Program-made: the position numbers and the translations under genes
DNA from: Ruminococcaceae bacterium UBA1417
GTDB lineage: Bacteria; Bacillota; Clostridia; Oscillospirales; Acutalibacteraceae
Direction of reading: 5' to 3'
Length of the DNA: 64,000 nucleotides
Assembly (NCBI GenBank): GCA_002305575.1
Contig: DBPP01000043.1
Coordinates: forward strand, 11,157 to 75,156
Notes under the pieces: generated by a model
Database searches by the model: none
What the model was told of the DNA's origin: nothing
The model's input: the letters and a program-made list of their open reading frames with translations, nothing else
Part shown: piece after piece, positions 25,536 to 34,754 of the stretch
Layout: every line of letters starts with the position of its first letter
Numbering within the stretch: position 1 is the first letter of the stretch

Positions 25536-26054
25536 ATGTTGAATGTCGCAGTTGTTATGGGCAGACTGGTGGCCGACCCGGAACTTCGCCACACCCCGAG
25601 CGATGTGGCCGTTACGAGCTTTACGCTGGCCGTGGATCGTTCCTATGTGAAGTCCGGCGCGGAGCGTCAGACCGATTTCATCGACATTGTAGCTTGGCGC
25701 AGTACGGCAGACTTTGTCTGCAAGTATTTCCGTAAAGGCCAGATGATGGCGGTGCACGGTTCTATCCAGACGCGTACCTATACCGACAAGGACGGCAACA
25801 AACGCAAAGCCTTTGAAATCGTCGCTGACGATGTCAACTTTGCGGATTCCAAGCGGAACACCGACGGTGGTTCGAATTACAGCAACAGCTATGCCGGCGG
25901 TTCGTCTTACGGCGGCAATCATTACAACGGTAACAGCAACACGGCCGGAAACGAGATGCAGCGCCCGGCTTACAATGAACCCGCTCCCACCTATTCAAGT
26001 GGCAACAACGGGGATTTTGAAGAGATCATCGGCGACGACGACCTGCCGTTCTGA
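25536..26054 (+). CDS. ssb: single-stranded DNA-binding protein
   Basis: 172 residues from ATG 25536 (AAAGAGAG upstream). The OB-fold occupies residues 1-105 (VVMGRLVADPELRHTPS, DFIDIVAWRSTADFVCKYF, MMAVHGSIQTRTYTDKDG). A disordered Gly/Ser/Asn-rich linker and the acidic tip EIIGDDDLPF complete it. The tip is the docking site for replication and repair partners. It lies between rpsF and rpsR as in most Bacillota. Confidence 0.97.
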   Translation: MLNVAVVMGRLVADPELRHTPSDVAVTSFTLAVDRSYVKSGAERQTDFIDIVAWRSTADFVCKYFRKGQMMAVHGSIQTRTYTDKDGNKRKAFEIVADDVNFADSKRNTDGGSNYSNSYAGGSSYGGNHYNGNSNTAGNEMQRPAYNEPAPTYSSGNNGDFEEIIGDDDLPF

Positions 26055-26096
26055 TGAACTCAGCGACAATGATTTACAAAAAAGGAGGCTTTCGCA

Positions 26097-26348
26097 ATGG
26101 CAGACAGACCGGAGAGAGAAAATCGCCGCGGTGGACGCAAGAGCCGCAGAAAAGTTTGCAGTTTCTGCGTAGACAAGGCGGAATATATCGATTACAAGGA
26201 TGTTGCCAAGCTTCGCCGTTTTATTTCTGAAAGAGGAAAGATCCTGCCCAGAAGAGTTACGGGAACTTGCGCACACCACCAGCGTGGCCTGACGGTCGCT
26301 ATCAAGCGTGCTCGTCACCTCGCGCTCCTGCCCTTCACCAGCGACTGA
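26097..26348 (+). CDS. rpsR: 30S ribosomal protein S18 (Cys-containing form)
   Basis: 83 residues. It retains cysteines in KVCSFCVDK and a C-A-H-H segment near residue 58, the pattern of the zinc-binding (C+) version of S18. The conserved core IDYKDVAKLRRFISERGKI is present. AAGGAGG precedes the ATG. Confidence 0.97.
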   Translation: MADRPERENRRGGRKSRRKVCSFCVDKAEYIDYKDVAKLRRFISERGKILPRRVTGTCAHHQRGLTVAIKRARHLALLPFTSD

Positions 26349-26371
26349 TCGCGCAGGCAATACGGTTTACG

Positions 26372-26405
26372 AGGGAGACTTTTTGCAAAGTCTCCCTTTT
26401 TCTTT
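26372..26405 (+). terminator. intrinsic terminator after rpsR
   Basis: AGGGAGACTTT-TTGC-AAAGTCTCCCT followed by TTTTCTTTTT. Confidence 0.9.
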
Positions 26406-26450
26406 TTAGCGCTCACCCTTTAGCGCCTACCCATTGAAAGGAGATCCACC

Positions 26451-27257
26451 ATGTATTTATTTGACATGCACACCCATTGTTTCCCGGATGCGCTCGCGCC
26501 GAAGGCTCTGCCGCGTCTTGCCGAAATCAGCGGCTGTGTGTACTACGGGGACGGAACCTATGACGATCTTTGCGCAAAGGCGGCGGCCGCCGGCTGTACA
26601 GGCTTCATGATTCTGCACATTGCCACGAAGCCTTCGCAGATGCATTCCGTCAACAATTTTGCAGCGGCCTGCCAGAAAGGAAACGTGTATTGTTTCGGCA
26701 GTGTTTTCCCCACCGCGGAAAATGCCATTGAGGAGTTGCACCGCATCAAAACGCTCGGTCTGAAAGGTGTAAAATTCCACCCCGATTATCAGGAGTTCTT
26801 CGTCAACGATCCGGCGGTGTTCCCGGTTTACGAAGCGGCGGCGGCATTGGATCTGCCGGTCACCTTTCATGCCGGACGCGACCCGTATTCTCCCAATATC
26901 GTCCACTGCACGCCGAAAATGCTCGCTGAAATTTCGGAACGGTTTCCGACGCTCCGAATCATCGGCGCGCATATGGGCGGCATGGAAATGGACGCAGACG
27001 TCGAAAAATATGTCGTCGGCAGGCCCAACATCTATGTGGACACGGCTTTTGCCACACGCTCCCTCTCCCCTGCGCGCTGCGGCGAGCTGATCCGCCGCCA
27101 TGGCGTAGAAAAGGTGTTCTTTGCAACGGACTTCCCGTGGAGTACAGTGGATGCCGAACGGCGCCTGCTCGAACAGGCCGGCCTTTCGTCCGATGAGCTC
27201 GAACAGATCTATTACAAAAACGTCGAACGCTTTTTCGGGATTTCGCTCACGGCATAA
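26451..27257 (+). CDS. amidohydrolase-family (TIM-barrel) metal hydrolase
   Basis: 268-residue metal-dependent hydrolase of the amidohydrolase_2 type. Metal ligands are visible in FDMHTHCFPD (His-x-His), VTFHAGRD, IIGAHMGGM and FFATDFPW (Asp). No signal peptide. A strong GAAAGGAG precedes the ATG. The substrate cannot be predicted. It stands alone between the rpsR terminator and the GH18 promoter. Confidence 0.85.
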   Translation: MYLFDMHTHCFPDALAPKALPRLAEISGCVYYGDGTYDDLCAKAAAAGCTGFMILHIATKPSQMHSVNNFAAACQKGNVYCFGSVFPTAENAIEELHRIKTLGLKGVKFHPDYQEFFVNDPAVFPVYEAAAALDLPVTFHAGRDPYSPNIVHCTPKMLAEISERFPTLRIIGAHMGGMEMDADVEKYVVGRPNIYVDTAFATRSLSPARCGELIRRHGVEKVFFATDFPWSTVDAERRLLEQAGLSSDELEQIYYKNVERFFGISLTA

Positions 27258-27299
27258 TCGGCCCCATATACCGCTTGCGTACAGGCCCGAAAACGGCGA

Positions 27300-27328
27300 T
27301 TGACTTCCCGGGCCGCATTGTCTATAAT
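27300..27328 (+). promoter_or_regulatory. promoter of the GH18 gene
   Basis: TTGACT (27300-27305), 17-bp spacer, TATAAT (27323-27328). Confidence 0.8.
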
Positions 27329-27362
27329 AAAGACAATACTACACCGGAAAGGAATTGTTTCT

Positions 27363-28376
27363 ATGCAATACCATTCGATCGGCTACATCACCAATCCCCG
27401 CCTGCCGGACGTCACACAGGCGGACGTTTCCAAACTCACCCACATTAACCTGGCCTTCGGGCTGATCCGGGACGGTCTGCTGGATACGCACCAGCTGACA
27501 AACATCGGCTGCATCGAGCAGTTCCGCCGCTGGAACCCCGCAATCAAAATTGTGCTTTCGGTTGGCGGCTGGGGCGCCGGCGGGTTTTCCACCATGGCCA
27601 TGACCGACGAGGGCCGCCGCGCCTTCGCCGCTTCCTGCCTGGATTACGTCAACGCGCACGGTCTGGACGGTATCGACATCGACTGGGAGTACCCTTGTAA
27701 CGACATGGCCGGTATCGACGCCGATCCGAGCGACAAAACACATTACACGGCGCTTTTACAGGCGTTGCGCGACGCGCTCGGCCAGAACCGCATCGTTTCG
27801 GTCGCCGTCGGCGCGGGCGATTTCTTCGTGCGCGACACCGAAATGGACAAGGTGGCGGAAATTGTCGATTATGTCCAGTTGATGACATACGACATGCGCA
27901 ACGGCAACACGACGCAGGCCGGTCACCATGCCGCGCTTGGGGCTTCCCGCGGCGATGACGAAACCACGAGCACCCGCTATATCGTGGACCTGTTTCACCG
28001 CGCCGGCGTGCCGCTCAAGAAGCTTATTGTCGGCATCGCGTTTTACGGTCGTACCTTCTCGGGCGTGCCGAACGTAAACAACGGCCTGTTGCAGCCAGCC
28101 GGCAGTGTCGGCGAATACGGTCCGGAATATAAGGATCTGACGGAGGAATTCCGCCGCGCGGGCAATTTTACCGAATACTGGGACGAGGACGCCGAAGCCT
28201 CCTACCTGTGGAACGGCAGCGTCTTCATCAGTTTTGAATCTCCCGAGGCCGTGCGCCGCAAATGTCAGTATGCTATGGACAAGGGGCTGCTCGGCGTGAT
28301 GTACTGGGAGCATGCGGCAGACACAACGCGCGAGTTGCTCGGCGTCATTGACAAAACCCTGAAGGGTGAATCCTGA
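27363..28376 (+). CDS. glycoside hydrolase family 18 (chitinase-like)
   Basis: 337 residues from ATG 27363 (GAAAGGAA upstream). The catalytic signature DGIDIDWEYP (DxxDxDxE) is complete at about residue 102, preceded by IVLSVGGWGAGGF. Conserved barrel strands QLMTYDM and IAFYGRTF follow. There is no signal peptide and no binding module, so it probably acts inside the cell on imported N-acetylglucosamine oligosaccharides or glycan fragments. Confidence 0.92.
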   Translation: MQYHSIGYITNPRLPDVTQADVSKLTHINLAFGLIRDGLLDTHQLTNIGCIEQFRRWNPAIKIVLSVGGWGAGGFSTMAMTDEGRRAFAASCLDYVNAHGLDGIDIDWEYPCNDMAGIDADPSDKTHYTALLQALRDALGQNRIVSVAVGAGDFFVRDTEMDKVAEIVDYVQLMTYDMRNGNTTQAGHHAALGASRGDDETTSTRYIVDLFHRAGVPLKKLIVGIAFYGRTFSGVPNVNNGLLQPAGSVGEYGPEYKDLTEEFRRAGNFTEYWDEDAEASYLWNGSVFISFESPEAVRRKCQYAMDKGLLGVMYWEHAADTTRELLGVIDKTLKGES

Positions 28377-28391
28377 ATTCTCTGCACATCC

Positions 28392-28439
28392 AAACGCCGG
28401 AGGGACACTGTGCCAAAACAGTGCCCCTCCGGCGTTTTT
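28392..28439. terminator. bidirectional terminator between GH18 gene and helical-protein gene
   Basis: CGCCGGAGGG-CACTGT / ACAGTG-CCCTCCGGCG long stem with one mismatch, flanked by AAA and GTTTTTG; it lies between convergent genes. Confidence 0.85.
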
Positions 28440-28448
28440 GCATACATT

Positions 28449-28883
28449 TTACAGGTAGCCGCGCATATCCACCGCAAGCTGCGCTTCCAGATGAATGAGA
28501 CGCTTGGCGATATCCTTCGCCTTTTCTTCAGCGGCTTCGTATTGATTCAAATAACGGCTGAGCGATTTGACGCCCATGTTGCAGCCGTCTGTCATCAGAT
28601 CCGCCACGGTCTTGTCCGATTCATCCACCGCAAGCTTCATATTGGTTTTCATCCAGGACATGCTCTTGGCCATCGCGTTCGGCGCCTTGCCGTCATCGTG
28701 GTAGCGGTGGAGCAGACCCTGAATCTCTGTTTGCAGCTTTTCATGCTCCGCTTCGCAGGTTTTCAGGCAGTGTTTGAGTCCGCCGTCCTGCACGTGCGGC
28801 AGCACGTCGCTGATGGACGCAGTCCCCATTTGGATACCGGCATCACATTCCCGCAGCAGCCGGATTGTATCCGCTTCGATCAT
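28449..28883 (-). CDS. predicted four-helix-bundle protein (DUF2383-like)
   Basis: 144-residue, entirely helical, charged protein. It resembles small ferritin-like/DUF2383-type proteins of Clostridia: an N-terminal LRECDAGIQMGTASISDVLPHV, then KTCEAEHEKLQTEIQGLL and TVADLMTDGCNMGVKSLSRY. Glu and His residues (EAEHEK, LLHRYHDD) could bind metal, but a complete di-iron set is not evident. GGAGG precedes the ATG. Function unknown. Confidence 0.65.
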   Translation of the reverse strand: MIEADTIRLLRECDAGIQMGTASISDVLPHVQDGGLKHCLKTCEAEHEKLQTEIQGLLHRYHDDGKAPNAMAKSMSWMKTNMKLAVDESDKTVADLMTDGCNMGVKSLSRYLNQYEAAEEKAKDIAKRLIHLEAQLAVDMRGYL

Positions 28884-28957
28884 TTGGATTCCTCCTTATT
28901 TCGGAATACACTTAGTATGGCCGTCACAATGCGAAAAATCCGCGTCCGAAATTCTGT

Positions 28958-28987
28958 TTGCACATGCACGACGGGATATGTTATAAT
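28958..28987 (+). promoter_or_regulatory. promoter of the GH2 gene
   Basis: TTGCAC (28958-28963), 18-bp spacer, TATAAT (28982-28987). Confidence 0.65.
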
Positions 28988-29103
28988 GGATACGCAAAAC
29001 GACAGGCATGGTAGGTCCGGGCTTTCTGCCCTTTGGAAGGCCGCCGGATGCCGCACAACGCGCGGTCGCCATCCACAGCCTGTTTTACAGAAAGGGAAAG
29101 GCC

Positions 29104-31548
29104 ATGGAAAAACAATTTTTACACACCGGCTGGCACATGACGGAAGCCGGAAAATCGGACTGGATTGCCGCCTCTGTGCCGGGATCCGTCTACAACGATC
29201 TTTTGCAGGCCGGCCGGATGGAGGATCCGTACTGGCGCGACAACGAAATGAAGGCGTTGGCGCTCATGGACAACGACTATGTCTATGAAACCCAATTTGA
29301 TGCTGACCCTGCGCTTCTGAACTGCGCGCGCGTGCTGCTGCGCTGCGAGGGGTTGGACACGCTCGCCGACATTACGCTCAATGGAACGCCTGTCGGCCAG
29401 ACATTCAACATGCACCGTTGCTGGGAATTTGACGTTCTCCCGCTTTTGCGGCCTGCTGGCAACACGCTTCAGGTTTTGTTCCACTCGCCCACACGCTACA
29501 TTCGCGAACAAGACGCCGTATGCCATGCCGGGGGCAGCCCGGAATGCATGGTCGGCTTCCCCAATTTGCGCAAGGCGCACTGCATGTTCGGCTGGGACTG
29601 GGGCCCACGTCTGCCTGATATGGGCATCTGGCGCGACATTCTGCTCTGCGGCATTCGCGGCGGCCGGATCATCAGCACACACATTTTGCAGCACCACGGA
29701 AATAATCGTGTGACGCTGGAAATTCACCCGGAAATTGAACGCGTTTCAGACGCGGCACTCACCTATACAGTCGTACTTACCACGCCGGACGGCAGCACTA
29801 CAGAATACGCAGGCTCACCGGAAACGATTGCAATTGAGAATCCCGCGCTCTGGTGGCCAAATGGGCTGGGCGAACAACCGCTGTACACTGTCGAAATCCG
29901 CTTGCAGCACAACGGCCAAACGGTGGATACCTGGAGCCGCCGCATCGGCCTGCGCACCATGACCATGCACATTGAAAAAGACGCTTACGGCAAAAGCTTT
30001 GCGCACGAGGTCAACGGCGTGCAGTTCTTCGCGATGGGTGCAGACTATATCCCCGAGGATAACATTCTGGCCCGCACGAATCCCGCGCGCACGCGCGAGC
30101 TCCTGGAGCAGGCCGTCGCCGCACACCACAATTGTATCCGCGTTTGGGGTGGCGGACATTACCCGAGCGACGCGTTCTATGACATCTGTGATGAGCTGGG
30201 GCTTGTCGTATGGCAGGATTTCATGTTTGCATGTGCACACTACAACCTGACCGACGCGTTTGAGGAGAACCTGCGTGCGGAGTTTGCGGACAACATCAAA
30301 CGCATCCGCAGCCACGCGTCTCTGGGCCTGTGGTGCGGCAACAACGAGATGGAGATGTTCACTGCGTTCGGCGCCTGGAATATCACGCCTTGGCAAAAGG
30401 GCAACTACACGCGCCTGTATGAATACATCATTCCGAAGATGGTCAAGGCGCTGGACCCCCAGACCTTCTACTGGCCGTCCAGCCCCTCTTCCGGCGGCGA
30501 TTTCGATAATCCCGTGGACGAAAGCCGCGGCGACGTCCACTACTGGTCGGTCTGGCACGGCAGCCTGCCGTTTACGGATTACCGCAAGCACAATTTCCGC
30601 TATGTTTCCGAATTTGGCTTCCAGGCTTTTCCGACGCTGAAGACCATTGAATCCTTCACGCTGCCCGAAGATCGCAACATCTTCTCTTACATCATGGAGA
30701 AGCACCAGCGCAACAACGCGGCAAACAGCAAGATCATGACCTATCTGGGACAGACCTACCGCTACCCTGCGTCTTTGGGTACACTGCTCTATACCTCGCA
30801 GCTTCTGAGCGCTGAAGCCATGAAATACGGTGTGGAACACTGGCGCCGCAACCGTGGCTGCTGCATGGGCGCGATCGTCTGGCAGCTGAACGACTGCTGG
30901 CCGGTAGCCTCCTGGTCTTCAATCGACTATTTCGGCCGTTGGAAAGCGCTCCACTATTATGAGAAACGCTTTTTCGCGCCGGTCCTGCTTTCCTGTGAGG
31001 AAAAAGGATTCCTGGAGGACCCGAATCCGAACCGCGAATGCCGCGATCTGAATACAGATACAGAAAAAAGCATCCGCCTCAATGTATCCAATGAAACGCG
31101 TGCACCGCAGACGGTTACCGTAAAATGGCGGCTGTGCAACAACCGCTCCGAAGTTCTGCTCGACGGCGGGGAAACCACACTGACGGTACCGCCGCTGTCT
31201 TCGGTCTGGATGGACAAGGTCGATCTACCGCAGGCGAATCTGTTCACCGATTATGTGCGGTATGAGTGCTGGCAGGACGGCAAGCTGCTTTCCGCTTCCA
31301 GCGTAATCTTTTCCGTACCGAAGTATTTCGCCTATGTGGACCCGCAGCTCAGCTGCCGCGTGGAAGGCGACACCCTTATCGTCTCTGCCAAGGCGTATGC
31401 GAAGAGTGTGGAGCTTCTGAACGCTGAGGAAGACTGGATCCTCGAGGACAACTATTTTGATTTGGACGCCGGCGAAGAGCGCCGCATCCGTATTCTCAAG
31501 GGCAAGGCCGACGGCATCCATATGCGCAGCGTATACGACATCCGTTGA
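29104..31548 (+). CDS. glycoside hydrolase family 2, beta-mannosidase type
   Basis: 814 residues from ATG 29104 (AAAGGGAAAGG upstream). The N-terminal jelly-roll begins FLHTGWHMTEAGKSDWIAAS and has the VPGSVYNDLL segment seen in beta-mannosidases. The acid/base is in WCGNNEMEMF (GNNE), the nucleophile in RYVSEFGFQAFP, and WGGGHYPSDAFYD is conserved. There is no secretion signal, so it likely trims imported mannosyl oligosaccharides in the cytoplasm. Single gene with its own promoter and terminator. Confidence 0.93.
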   Translation: MEKQFLHTGWHMTEAGKSDWIAASVPGSVYNDLLQAGRMEDPYWRDNEMKALALMDNDYVYETQFDADPALLNCARVLLRCEGLDTLADITLNGTPVGQTFNMHRCWEFDVLPLLRPAGNTLQVLFHSPTRYIREQDAVCHAGGSPECMVGFPNLRKAHCMFGWDWGPRLPDMGIWRDILLCGIRGGRIISTHILQHHGNNRVTLEIHPEIERVSDAALTYTVVLTTPDGSTTEYAGSPETIAIENPALWWPNGLGEQPLYTVEIRLQHNGQTVDTWSRRIGLRTMTMHIEKDAYGKSFAHEVNGVQFFAMGADYIPEDNILARTNPARTRELLEQAVAAHHNCIRVWGGGHYPSDAFYDICDELGLVVWQDFMFACAHYNLTDAFEENLRAEFADNIKRIRSHASLGLWCGNNEMEMFTAFGAWNITPWQKGNYTRLYEYIIPKMVKALDPQTFYWPSSPSSGGDFDNPVDESRGDVHYWSVWHGSLPFTDYRKHNFRYVSEFGFQAFPTLKTIESFTLPEDRNIFSYIMEKHQRNNAANSKIMTYLGQTYRYPASLGTLLYTSQLLSAEAMKYGVEHWRRNRGCCMGAIVWQLNDCWPVASWSSIDYFGRWKALHYYEKRFFAPVLLSCEEKGFLEDPNPNRECRDLNTDTEKSIRLNVSNETRAPQTVTVKWRLCNNRSEVLLDGGETTLTVPPLSSVWMDKVDLPQANLFTDYVRYECWQDGKLLSASSVIFSVPKYFAYVDPQLSCRVEGDTLIVSAKAYAKSVELLNAEEDWILEDNYFDLDAGEERRIRILKGKADGIHMRSVYDIR

Positions 31549-31588
31549 CAGGCTGAAACCCTCTGCGTGCAATTTCCCCCGGAACCTG

Positions 31589-31617
31589 AAAAACCCAGCC
31601 GTTTGGCTGGGTTTTTT
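31589..31617 (+). terminator. intrinsic terminator after GH2 gene
   Basis: AAAACCCAGCC-GTTT-GGCTGGGTTTTTTT. Confidence 0.9.
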
Positions 31618-31662
31618 TGATGCAAGAAATCGGTGCCGCTTTACATCGCCTTGGATTGTCCT

Positions 31663-32094
31663 TTACGTATCCGCGTCCCGCTTCGTATGCTGCACAACGC
31701 CGGACGGATGCTTTGGCGGCGCATAGACCGTGTATAGCTTGAGCGGCGTGCGTCCGGCACTTACGACGTTGTGCCAGGTACATGCGGGAACCACAAGGGC
31801 ATAGCCGCTCTCCACACGATGCCGGCACTGCGGCGTCTCCTTTTCCCTGCCCATCTGGATCACGGCGCAACCCTCTTCCACAACAATCAGTTGGTCGAGA
31901 TTTTCATGCCTTTCAAGTCCGATATCGCCGCCCACAGGAATACACATCAGGGTGATCTGCAAGTGCTCGCCTGTCCACAGTGCCCTGCGATAATCCGTAT
32001 TGCACCTGGCCCTGCGTCCGAGATCTACCACAAACGGCTCTGGACCGTAATCCCCGGATTCCATGCCGCTATTCGCACATGCGTTTGCTTTCAT
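31663..32094 (-). CDS. cupin-domain protein
   Basis: 143-residue single cupin from ATG 32094 (GGGAGGTGAGG upstream). Metal-ligand positions are in LERHENLDQLIVVEEG (motif 1, His-x-x-x-x-x-x ... Glu) and PACTWHNVVSAG (motif 2). Such small cupins can be isomerases, dioxygenases or binding proteins; the role here is unknown. It has no close operon partner. Confidence 0.8.
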   Translation of the reverse strand: MKANACANSGMESGDYGPEPFVVDLGRRARCNTDYRRALWTGEHLQITLMCIPVGGDIGLERHENLDQLIVVEEGCAVIQMGREKETPQCRHRVESGYALVVPACTWHNVVSAGRTPLKLYTVYAPPKHPSGVVQHTKRDADT

Positions 32095-32456
32095 TTGCCT
32101 CACCTCCCGCCTGATTCAGGATATGAAGCGCACAACAAAATGGTGTCTACAGAGAACCAGGGCGTACCGCGACGGCAATCCGCGCACCGCCACATCGCTC
32201 CCAGGGACTTCGGCCGCTTCAATTCCCGGTAAAAAAATACCACCGATCCGACGAACGCCACAAAATCAGCCACAAGCCCGGCGGGCAGGACGCCAGACCT
32301 CTGGTTTCAGCGAAAGAAGCAGGAACAGCACAGGACATGCATCATGCGCCAGCGTATCATGCAGGACATGGCATATTGGGAATCCCCGATGGAACACCGG
32401 TCGATGAGGTTTCAGCCGGTGCGGCCGTGCAGTCGTTCCAACCGACAAGCCGCTCC
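32095..32456. other. 362-bp stretch without recognisable genes
   Basis: Between the cupin gene and the end of asnB. No reading frame with a ribosome site or familiar sequence, and no obvious hairpin terminator for asnB. Confidence 0.5.
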
Positions 32457-34301
32457 TCATCCGATGCCGTACCGTTCCATCCAGTAGTTGATCTGCAGAA
32501 AATACGCGAGCATTTGCGGCCCTGCCATCAGTTGCCCAAACCAGGGCTTGCCGTAATCCTTGGGCTGCGCGAGAAATTGTGCAGCCTTCTTCCGATCCAA
32601 AAAGCGGTGCACAGGCGCCTGGGGGTTCGAGAGCATCTGCTGAAAGCGTTCCGCCAGCAATGCCTCATATACCGGCGAATAGGTCTTCGGATACGGGCTC
32701 TTCTTTCGATACAGCAACTGGGGTGGCAGCAATTCCTTACAGGCGTCCCGGAGCAGCTTTTTTTCCATTCCGTTTTCATATTTCATGCTCCACGGCACAT
32801 TGTACACATACTCCACGATCCGGTGATCGGCAAAGGGCACACGCGCCTCCAGACCCCAAGACATGCTGGTGCGATCCATTCGATCCAACAGAGTCTGCAT
32901 AAACCAGCGCAGATTGAGGAAGCTCATCTCCCGTCGACGCCGGGTCTCTCCCTGTTCCCCCGGCAGCGCAGGGACCTGCGCCAAGGTATCCCGATATTTT
33001 TCTCTTGCATATTCCTCCAGATTCAAAACGCGGATGGCCTCGTCCGACAGCAGTGCGGTTCTGGCCGATAGGTCGGCGGACCACGGAAATCCATCTATGC
33101 GCAGCAAATCCTCCCGGTAAAACCAGGGGTAGCCTCCAAAAATCTCATCCGCACATTCGCCGGTCAGCGCCACCTTGTTGTGTTGCTTGACCAGGCCACA
33201 AAAATACAGGAGAGATGCGTCCACATCGGTCATTCCCGGCAGGTCCTTCATACGGACCGCATCCTCCAGCAAGTCAGCCAACGTGGCCTCGTCACACTCC
33301 AGATAGGTGTGATGAAGAGGATAGAGGGCGAGCACCTGATCGACATAGGGGCGGTCGCGGGTGGGCTGAAAAGCGTTGGACTGAAAACAGGTATCATTAT
33401 GAGCAAAATCAAATGAAAATGTATTGAGTGTATGCCCCTCCAAACCCAGTTGCCGGGAAGCGATGGCCGTGACCACGCTGGAATCAATTCCACCGGATAA
33501 AAAGCTGCACACCGGCACGTCGGACACCAGTTGCCTTTTGACCGCGTCCTGCAGCAGCCAGGACACGGTTTCAACCGTCTGCGCATAGCTGTCCGTATGT
33601 GGCTTTGCCTCCAATTCCCAATAGGGGAACGCCTTCACGCTCTCCCGGGAATACTGCAGAATACAGCCCGGTTTTACCTCCCGAAGACCACGGAACACGC
33701 CGCAGCCCGGTGTTCTTGCCGGTCCCAATCCAAAAATTTCCCTAAAGCTGTCTAAATCCGCTTCGGGGTGGATCTGTGGGTGCGCAAACAGGGCCTTCGG
33801 TTCTGAGCCAAATACCAGGGTGTCCTCTTTCACGGCATAAAATAGGGGTTTGACCCCAAGCCGGTCCCGACAGAGGTACAAGGCGTCCCGATTGCCATCC
33901 CATATGGCGAAAGCAAAAATTCCGTTGAGTTTTTTGGCTATCTCCATACCATATTCCATGTACCCATAGAGAATCACCTCGGTATCACAGGTGGTTTCAA
34001 AGTGGCAGCCACGGCTGAGCAGGTCCTGTTTCAGCTCTTCCGCATTATAAATTTCCCCGTTGTAGACAATTCCATATTCCCCTTCTCCCCTTCGGCGCAG
34101 CATGGGCTGCGCACCGCCGGCCAGATCTCGAATGGAGAGCCGGGTATGGGAAAGCCCTACATTGCGTTGCAGATATTCCCCCGTCTGATCGCAGCCCCGA
34201 TGCGCGATAGCTTTTCGCATCCGCACGAGAACCTTTGTCCAGATCTCAGCATCTTGAAAAAAATCTGCTTTGAAATTACAAAATCCGGCAATTCCACACA
34301 T
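32457..34301 (-). CDS. asnB: asparagine synthase (glutamine-hydrolysing)
   Basis: 614 residues. The start is set at ATG 34301 because the mature N-terminus must be Cys2 (MCGIAGFC), the glutaminase nucleophile; a frame ATG two codons upstream would block this. The glutaminase domain spans about residues 1-200 (AIAHRGCDQTGEY, YNGEIYNAEEL). The synthetase domain has the PP-loop SFLSGGIDSSVV and GECADEIFGGYPW. Length is near that of Bacillus AsnB-type enzymes. It makes asparagine from aspartate. Confidence 0.93.
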   Translation of the reverse strand: MCGIAGFCNFKADFFQDAEIWTKVLVRMRKAIAHRGCDQTGEYLQRNVGLSHTRLSIRDLAGGAQPMLRRRGEGEYGIVYNGEIYNAEELKQDLLSRGCHFETTCDTEVILYGYMEYGMEIAKKLNGIFAFAIWDGNRDALYLCRDRLGVKPLFYAVKEDTLVFGSEPKALFAHPQIHPEADLDSFREIFGLGPARTPGCGVFRGLREVKPGCILQYSRESVKAFPYWELEAKPHTDSYAQTVETVSWLLQDAVKRQLVSDVPVCSFLSGGIDSSVVTAIASRQLGLEGHTLNTFSFDFAHNDTCFQSNAFQPTRDRPYVDQVLALYPLHHTYLECDEATLADLLEDAVRMKDLPGMTDVDASLLYFCGLVKQHNKVALTGECADEIFGGYPWFYREDLLRIDGFPWSADLSARTALLSDEAIRVLNLEEYAREKYRDTLAQVPALPGEQGETRRRREMSFLNLRWFMQTLLDRMDRTSMSWGLEARVPFADHRIVEYVYNVPWSMKYENGMEKKLLRDACKELLPPQLLYRKKSPYPKTYSPVYEALLAERFQQMLSNPQAPVHRFLDRKKAAQFLAQPKDYGKPWFGQLMAGPQMLAYFLQINYWMERYGIG

Positions 34302-34537
34302 AAACACACCCCCACCAATTCAAAATGCAAAGTGCTTCTCCATCCAGATCAGCGACCTTGCTGTTACCGTATCAGTATATTCCGTTTCCGCCGTTTGTGA
34401 TACTGCACCATTACGGGTGGCGCAGCAGGAACGCACCCTGTGTGTCTTATGCAATTGTTGCCCTCTTGTTGACCTCTCTATTCTTGAGATCGCCTTCTGT
34501 CCGTTTCGGAAATCAGGCTCCCCGTAACGGTCAAAAA

Positions 34538-34580
34538 TAAAAAAACTGAGTCTGGAACGCAAAGTGCGTCCAGACTCAGT
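34538..34580 (-). terminator. intrinsic terminator after tRNA-Leu
   Basis: Minus-strand stem ACTGAGTCTGGACGCA / TGCGTTCCAGACTCAGT (one mismatch) followed by T7. Confidence 0.9.
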
Positions 34581-34581
34581 C

Positions 34582-34668
34582 TGGTGCCGGTGGCCGGACT
34601 CGAACCGGCACGGTATCGCTACCGGTGGATTTTGAGTCCACTACGTCTGCCAATTCCATCACACCGGC
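34582..34668 (-). tRNA. tRNA-Leu (anticodon CAA)
   Basis: 87 nt including encoded CCA. Acceptor stem GCCGGTG ... CACCGGC, D-loop AATTGGCAGACG with G18G19, anticodon loop CTCAAAA giving CAA, long class II variable arm, and T arm with GGTTCGAGTCC. Promoter and terminator are both present. Confidence 0.97.
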
Positions 34669-34683
34669 GAAGGAACGTATATA

Positions 34684-34712
34684 ATTATACGGTACTCCGC
34701 CGAAAAAAGCAA
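34684..34712 (-). promoter_or_regulatory. promoter of tRNA-Leu
   Basis: Minus-strand TTGCTT (34707-34712), 17-bp spacer, TATAAT (34684-34689). Confidence 0.8.
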
Positions 34713-34754
34713 GTCCTAATTTTATTTTTCTGCAAATCCACGGTACGACAGCGC